Shown piece after piece: positions 15,240-18,564 of a DNA stretch of 18,564 nucleotides; position 1 is the stretch's first letter, and the number at the start of each line of letters is the position of its first letter. The notes below the pieces were generated by a model that was not told the origin of the DNA, made no database searches, and saw nothing but the letters and a program-made list of their open reading frames with translations. Where the stretch lies: contig DBXF01000020.1 in assembly GCA_002309295.1 (NCBI GenBank), forward strand, positions 798 to 19,361. Direction: 5' to 3'. This DNA comes from Bacteroidales bacterium UBA1219 (GTDB lineage Bacteria > Bacteroidota > Bacteroidia > Bacteroidales > P3). A program made the position numbers and the translations under genes.

Positions 15240-15265
15240 TTGGTAGTTTGCAGTTGTGAGTTAAA
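15231..15265 (+). repeat. Heptamer array, left flank of the four-helix-bundle gene
   Basis: Five units with a 7-bp period run AGTTTGT, AGTTGGT, AGTTTGC, AGTTGTG and AGTTAAA. The first unit supplies the TAG stop of the exporter gene. AGTTTGTAGTT (15231-15241) and AGTTTGCAGTT (15245-15255) are exact reverse complements of 15682-15692 and 15661-15671 in the array on the other side of the four-helix-bundle coding part, so the two arrays are inverted. Confidence 0.75.
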
Positions 15266-15277
15266 AAAACTAGTTAT

Positions 15278-16150
15278 ATGAAAGATAGTGTAATAAGAAA
15301 TAAAAGTAAGGTATTTGCTTTAGATATCATTGCTTTGTATAAGTCTCTATGTGAAGAAAAGCGAGAATTTGTATTATCGGAACAAATTCTTCGTAGTGGT
15401 ACAAGTATTGGTGCCAATGTTGTCGAGGCAAGCAACGCACAAACCGATGCTGACTTTCTTGCTAAAATGTATATTGCATTAAAAGAAGCTGGCGAGACAC
15501 AATATTGGCTTGAATTATTGTTTGAATCTGATTACATCGACAAAAATCAATTTGAAAAATTGAATGGTGAATGTTTCGAACTTGTCAAACTCCTGACATC
15601 CACGACAAAAACTTTGAAAGAACGAATGTCAATGACAAAAAAAAATAACAGCAAACTCAAAACTGCAAACTCAAAATTCAAAACTACAAACTATATGAAA
15701 ATTGGTGACAAATGTCCCGAACTGCTGGGACTCGACGAAAACGGCAACGAAGTCCATATAAGTGCCTACAAAGGCAAAAAGGTGATAATCTATTTCTATC
15801 CCAAGGACAGCACTCCCGGCTGCACTGCCGAGGCCTGCTCGTTGCGCGACGGCATGGAAGAGCTTCGCGAGCTCGGCTACGAAGTTATTGGCGTTAGCAA
15901 GGACTCCGCCAAGTCGCACCTCAATTTCATTGCCAAGCAGAACCTCAATTTCCACCTCATAGCCGACACCGAGCTAACGCTTATCAAGCAGTTCGGCGCT
16001 TGGGGCGAGAAAAAAATGTACGGAAAGACAACCGAAGGTGTTATCCGTTCCACTTTCGTGATAGACGAAAACGGCGTTGTGGAACACATAATAACCAAAG
16101 TGGACACCAAAAACGCCGCCCAGCAGATACTGAAACTCTATGAGAGTTGA
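15278..16150 (+). CDS. bcp: Four-helix-bundle (S23/IVP-type) protein fused in frame to Bcp peroxiredoxin
   Basis: One open frame of 290 residues joins two families normally encoded apart. Residues 1-120 are a four-helix-bundle protein of the 23S-rRNA-intervening-sequence/S23 family, with RSGTSIGANVVEASNAQTDA at 40-59 and LVKLLTSTTKTLKER at about 102-116. Residues 124-138 are a linker of the repeat NSKLKTA/NSKFKTT encoded by a heptamer array. From Met140 a full-length 151-residue Bcp-type thioredoxin-dependent peroxiredoxin begins, with peroxidatic Cys182 and resolving Cys187 in TPGCTAEAC. The first part is visibly AT-rich (27% and 38% GC in two sampled 60-nt lines, against 57% in one Bcp line). 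Bcp reduces hydroperoxides in the cytoplasm. The four-helix part probably acts in oligomerisation or RNA binding, but its function is unknown. It could be a real fusion, or Bcp may start separately at 15695. Confidence 0.85.
   Translation: MKDSVIRNKSKVFALDIIALYKSLCEEKREFVLSEQILRSGTSIGANVVEASNAQTDADFLAKMYIALKEAGETQYWLELLFESDYIDKNQFEKLNGECFELVKLLTSTTKTLKERMSMTKKNNSKLKTANSKFKTTNYMKIGDKCPELLGLDENGNEVHISAYKGKKVIIYFYPKDSTPGCTAEACSLRDGMEELRELGYEVIGVSKDSAKSHLNFIAKQNLNFHLIADTELTLIKQFGAWGEKKMYGKTTEGVIRSTFVIDENGVVEHIITKVDTKNAAQQILKLYES
15651..15692 (+). repeat. In-frame heptamer array between the four-helix-bundle and Bcp parts
   Basis: Six units fill exactly 42 nt, or 14 codons: GCAAACT, CAAAACT, GCAAACT, CAAAATT, CAAAACT and ACAAACT. 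Because 7 and 3 share no factor, three units encode a 7-residue repeat, seen as NSKLKTA then NSKFKTT. The array ends 2 nt before the Bcp ATG at 15695. It is the inverted counterpart of the array at 15231-15265. Confidence 0.8.
15695..15697 (+). other. Possible independent start codon of the Bcp part
   Basis: This ATG is Met140 of the long frame. The peptide from here (MKIGDKCPELLGL) matches the usual N-terminus of Bcp, and 151 residues is the normal family length. The context CTATATGAAA resembles TTATATGAAA at the four-helix-bundle start (15278). No Shine-Dalgarno sequence or TAnnTTTG element is seen nearby, so neither choice can be settled from sequence. Confidence 0.5.
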
Positions 16151-16186
16151 AAATTGAAAATTGAAAATTGAAAGTTGAAAGTTGAA
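16145..16186 (+). repeat. Heptamer array after the Bcp frame
   Basis: Six perfect-period units run AGTTGAA, AATTGAA three times, then AGTTGAA twice. The TGA stop of the Bcp frame (16148-16150) lies inside the first unit. The remaining gap up to the convergent beta-barrel gene at 16297 holds no clear hairpin terminator, only a T run near 16228-16235. Confidence 0.8.
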
Positions 16187-16296
16187 ATGATTCTGTCCGC
16201 CTCCGGCTTTCAAAACTCTGTAAATATTTTTTTTCTCCCGCTCGCCTTATGTTCGCGAATTACGCAATAAATGAATTTGTGAGATTTGAAATGAAA

Positions 16297-17025
16297 TCAG
16301 ATTTTCAGTCCTAAACTGATCTGTACCACGCTGTGGTGCGATTTGTAGGTCTCGGAACGGTATTTTTCGTATTCGTACTCTATCATTTCGTTGAAAGAGT
16401 TGTTGAAATCGTAAGTGTAGCGTATGCCGAACATCAGACCGTTGTCGAGGGTGTAGCTTACTCCGGCGGTGGCTCCGAAAGTAATGCGGTTCCAGAGCTT
16501 GAAATCCGACAAGTATTTTTGCATGTCTGTCTCGGTGCCGCTAAAAACGTAATTTGTGTCGAAAACCATTGTTTCTTCGTGAATAGTCTGTTCCCTATGG
16601 AAATAGCGTTTGCCGCCGAAACAGATGCTCACCTGTGGCCCCGCTTCCAAGGCAAATCCGTTGATATAATAGCGGTAAAGGATTGGTATGTTGAGATGGA
16701 AAGTGCGGCAGGTGGTGTTTTCAATGGTGGGAATAACGGCAGGGTGGTCGTATGTGCTAACCCACGACCTTTTGAAACCCTGCATGGCGAACATCACCTC
16801 AAGGCCGACGCTCATATCATCTCTGAAAAGATATTCTGCCATGGCTGCAACGTTGAACCCGACCACGGAATTGCGCTGGATATTTCTGCTTGTATCTTGG
16901 ACAAGGAACATGTTGTTGACAGTGCCGCTAACCTTGCCGCCGAACTTGAACTGCGCCATCAGGCCGGAGCCCGAAGCCAGTGTCAGCAATGCCGCAACAA
17001 TCAATATTTTAAAATTCCTTGCCAT
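16297..17025 (-). CDS. Outer-membrane beta-barrel protein (porin-like family), paralogue 1
   Basis: This 242-residue protein has a signal peptide (about residues 1-24, cut near LMA-QFKFG) and then beta-strand-like stretches such as VGFNVAAMAEYLFRDDMSVGLEV and FGIRYTYDF. It belongs to the outer-membrane beta-barrel family common in Bacteroidota (PorT/OmpW-like fold, probably eight strands). It aligns along its length with the next upstream gene: QFKFG, NLPI/NIPILYRYY, LEAGPQVSICFGGK and RYTYDF correspond. It differs in its loops and ends SLGLKI, without the terminal Phe of its paralogue. It lies 124 bp downstream of the paralogue, behind a terminator-like hairpin, and no clear promoter of its own was found. 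Ligand and role are unknown. Confidence 0.8.
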   Translation of the reverse strand: MARNFKILIVAALLTLASGSGLMAQFKFGGKVSGTVNNMFLVQDTSRNIQRNSVVGFNVAAMAEYLFRDDMSVGLEVMFAMQGFKRSWVSTYDHPAVIPTIENTTCRTFHLNIPILYRYYINGFALEAGPQVSICFGGKRYFHREQTIHEETMVFDTNYVFSGTETDMQKYLSDFKLWNRITFGATAGVSYTLDNGLMFGIRYTYDFNNSFNEMIEYEYEKYRSETYKSHHSVVQISLGLKI

Positions 17026-17043
17026 TTTACTGCCTTTTTATTT

Positions 17044-17082
17044 AAGACACATTGTAAAAGTGGTTTGTTACACTTTTGTCTT
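17044..17082. other. Bulged inverted repeat between the two beta-barrel genes
   Basis: AAAAGTG (17056-17062) pairs with CACTTTT (17071-17077), and AAGAC (17044-17048) pairs with GTCTT (17078-17082). A 7-nt bulge, 17049-17055, lies on one side. It stands 18 bp upstream of the start codon of the downstream barrel gene, in the leader of that gene if transcription reads through. It might affect translation or simply be part of a tandem terminator. Confidence 0.35.
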
Positions 17083-17089
17083 ATTAAAG

Positions 17090-17124
17090 AAGAACGCCTT
17101 GGGATCGCTCCCGAAGGCGTTCTT
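17090..17124 (-). terminator. Hairpin terminator after barrel paralogue 2
   Basis: AAGAACGCCTT (17090-17100) and AAGGCGTTCTT (17114-17124) form a perfect 11-bp stem, and an inner GGGA/TCCC pairing closes a TCGC loop. On the minus strand TTCTTCTTTAA follows, which is a weak T tract. It may attenuate rather than fully stop transcription, letting some read-through reach the downstream paralogue. Confidence 0.7.
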
Positions 17125-17149
17125 ACTTAAGGATGTTTTATAATCTTTG

Positions 17150-17842
17150 TTAGAATTTGTAACCAACGCTAACGGAGATAACGCCGTTTTTGGATTTAAC
17201 GGCTTCGTTTTTAGGATTGGTGCCGTCCATTCCAACTTTGTTGAACATGTCGGTGAAATCGTAAGTGTAGCGAGCCCCGAGGAAAAGTCCCATAGGCATA
17301 TTGTAGGTCAGGCCGATGGCACCGCCAATCTGTAGACGGTTGTAGTATTTGTAGTCCGAGAAAACTTTGCGAACATCTTCTTCAACTTCGCTGAATTTAG
17401 TTGTGTTTTCTTCTTTGTTGTCTCCAGCTTCATAAGTGGATGTGAATTTACCGCCGAGGCAGAAACCGAACTGAGGACCGAGTTCCACTGCCAAACCGCC
17501 GAAATAGTAGCGGAACATGATGGGCAGGTTGATGTGGTTGGTTGTGATGGCTGTTTTTGAGGACCATTTAACGCCTAAGTCTTCACCTTCGTCTTTTTCC
17601 TGACAACCCTGCTGAGCAAAAAGAAGTTCTGCTCCAACGCTCATGTTGTCGTTGAGGAAATATTCACCCATGATACCTACGTTGAAACCGGGTTTCATGC
17701 TTGTTGTTGTGGAATCCTCGGTGTAGATGTTGTTGAGGGTACCGCTGGCTTTCACGCCAAATTTGAACTGTGCCATAAGGCTCGAATTTGCGGCAAATGC
17801 CAAAACGGCTGCCACTACCATAAATTTAAATGTTTTTTTCAT
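17150..17842 (-). CDS. Outer-membrane beta-barrel protein (porin-like family), paralogue 2
   Basis: This 230-residue protein has a signal peptide at residues 1-24 (MKKTFKFMVVAAVLAFAANS, then SLMA-QFKFG). The barrel-like strands include GFNVGIMGEYFLNDNMSVGAELL, LAVELGPQFGFCLGGK and LFLGARYTYDF, and the C-terminus SVGYKF has the terminal Phe expected for BAM recognition. The middle carries an acidic, probably surface-exposed loop (TYEAGDNKEENTTKFSEVEE, about residues 135-154). It is the upstream member of a tandem pair that presumably arose by duplication. A TAnnTTTG element lies 56 bp upstream of the start and a hairpin terminator follows the stop. No substrate can be proposed. Confidence 0.82.
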   Translation of the reverse strand: MKKTFKFMVVAAVLAFAANSSLMAQFKFGVKASGTLNNIYTEDSTTTSMKPGFNVGIMGEYFLNDNMSVGAELLFAQQGCQEKDEGEDLGVKWSSKTAITTNHINLPIMFRYYFGGLAVELGPQFGFCLGGKFTSTYEAGDNKEENTTKFSEVEEDVRKVFSDYKYYNRLQIGGAIGLTYNMPMGLFLGARYTYDFTDMFNKVGMDGTNPKNEAVKSKNGVISVSVGYKF

Positions 17843-17897
17843 CTTGTTTAATGTTTTTTAGTTAGTTATCTAATTTATTTGTGAATGAATCACAATG

Positions 17898-17905
17898 CAA
17901 ATTTA
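17898..17905 (-). promoter_or_regulatory. -7 promoter element for barrel paralogue 2
   Basis: Read on the minus strand, TAAATTTG fits TAnnTTTG. At the expected -33 spacing (20 nt) the sequence is TGTG rather than TTTG, a partial match. The leader to the ATG at 17842 would be about 50 nt. The 222-bp gap up to metG holds this element and the metG promoter. Confidence 0.6.
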
Positions 17906-18009
17906 CGAAAAATATTTGAATTATACACATTTTATTGAAAAATGTTACGAAAAAGTGATTCTGTAAAGAAAAAGAGACTTATTTTTAGCGTGGTATCGCT
18001 TTTTTTTCG

Positions 18010-18017
18010 TATATTTG
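18010..18017 (+). promoter_or_regulatory. -7 promoter element for metG
   Basis: TATATTTG matches TAnnTTTG and is preceded by a T run. About 21 nt upstream is TTAG, a poor -33 match. The leader to the ATG at 18065 would be about 40 nt. Confidence 0.55.
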
Positions 18018-18064
18018 CAAATTAGAAAAGAAGCATTTAGTAACACATATATAAATACTATACA

Positions 18065-18564
18065 ATGACTTACACCGATAAGGAAGAAAAAAAACAACGT
18101 TACACCGTTACTTCAGCGCTGCCATACGCCAACGGTCCTGTACATATAGGCCACTTGGCCGGCGTTTACGTGCCTGCCGACATCTACGCCCGTTACCTGC
18201 GCTCGCAGGGCGAGGACGTGCTTTTCATCGGCGGAAGCGACGAGCACGGCGTTCCCATCACCATAAAAGCTCGTAAGGAAGGCCTTACACCTCAGGATAT
18301 TGTGGACCGCTACCATAATATAATAAAAGAGTCGTTCAAAGAGTTCGGAATATCGTTCGACATCTACTCCCGCACCTCGTGCGACGAGCACCACCGGACG
18401 GCTTCGGAATATTTCCGCAACCTCTACGAGAAAGGCTGTTTCATCGAAAAAGAGTCGATGCAGTACTACGACGAGGAGGCACACCAGTTCCTCGCCGACC
18501 GATATATCGTTGGCACCTGTCCGCATTGCGGCAACGACCACGCCTACGGCGACCAGTGCGAAGC
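18065..18564 (+). CDS. metG: Methionyl-tRNA synthetase, N-terminal part
   Basis: The first 166 residues of MetRS run off the right edge. The enzyme charges tRNA(Met) with methionine using ATP. After a short charged N-terminus, the class I catalytic fold starts at RYTVTSALPYANGPVHIGH, with the HIGH signature at residues 27-30. FIGGSDEHGVPI follows at about residues 55-66. The zinc-binding insertion begins with CPHCG (Cys152, Cys155) and a further Cys in GDQCE. No fusion or frame break is visible. It transcribes away from the barrel genes. Its product makes Met-tRNA, which Fmt, encoded elsewhere in this window, formylates on the initiator. Confidence 0.95.
   Translation, partial: MTYTDKEEKKQRYTVTSALPYANGPVHIGHLAGVYVPADIYARYLRSQGEDVLFIGGSDEHGVPITIKARKEGLTPQDIVDRYHNIIKESFKEFGISFDIYSRTSCDEHHRTASEYFRNLYEKGCFIEKESMQYYDEEAHQFLADRYIVGTCPHCGNDHAYGDQCE

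Noticed and set aside
15231..16186. Heptamer arrays considered as a CRISPR array
   Set aside because: Units are 7 bp with no spacers and are degenerate, so they do not have a CRISPR layout and no cas gene is present.
18511..18530. Possible sigma-54 promoter (TGGCAC followed by TTGC)
   Set aside because: The spacing is nine bases rather than five and the site is inside metG coding sequence.

Overview
The window looks like a chromosomal segment of an anaerobic member of the Bacteroidota, probably order Bacteroidales. The support is indirect but consistent: several intergenic regions carry the Bacteroidota promoter form (TTTG about 20 nt upstream of TAnnTTTG), Shine-Dalgarno sequences are weak or absent, three genes encode small outer-membrane beta-barrel proteins with Bacteroidota-style signal peptides, and the left edge carries genes of lysine fermentation. 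Most genes are housekeeping. No rRNA, tRNA, CRISPR array, prophage or insertion-sequence transposase was seen, and no gene-free stretch exceeds 300 bases.

Layout. Positions 1-828 (+) hold the 3' end of a probable lysine 5,6-aminomutase beta subunit and the beta subunit of an acetoacetate/butyrate CoA-transferase, closed by a strong terminator. Positions 905-3495 (+) hold a secreted beta-barrel protein and a five-helix membrane phosphoglycerol/phosphoethanolamine-transferase-like protein of the LTA-synthase family. A two-way terminator separates these from the minus-strand genes. Positions 3565-3828 (-) encode an HU protein with its own clear promoter. Positions 3945-8529 (-) look like one operon, rpoN - polytopic membrane protein - M23/LysM murein hydrolase - ribH - fmt, with gaps of only 4 to 13 bp. 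Positions 8644-11346 (-) are mutL followed by a rhomboid protease. Positions 11531-12538 (-) encode class II fructose-bisphosphate aldolase, transcribed divergently from an RND/MMPL-type exporter (12717-15239, +). Positions 15278-16150 (+) form one open frame joining a four-helix-bundle S23-type protein to a Bcp peroxiredoxin. Positions 16297-17842 (-) are two paralogous beta-barrel proteins, and metG begins at 18065 (+).

The most unusual part is at 15231-16186. The four-helix-bundle coding part is much more AT-rich than its surroundings and is bracketed by arrays of a degenerate 7-bp repeat in inverted orientation (AGTTTGN on the left, NCAAACT on the right). The right-hand array is read through in frame and translates into a 7-residue repeat, joining the four-helix bundle to Bcp. 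Similar heptamer arrays recur next to mutL, at the stop codon of the Bcp frame and, weakly, at the stop codon of the LTA-synthase-like gene. The pattern suggests a dispersed small repeat that settles at gene borders, with the four-helix-bundle gene as a possible passenger.
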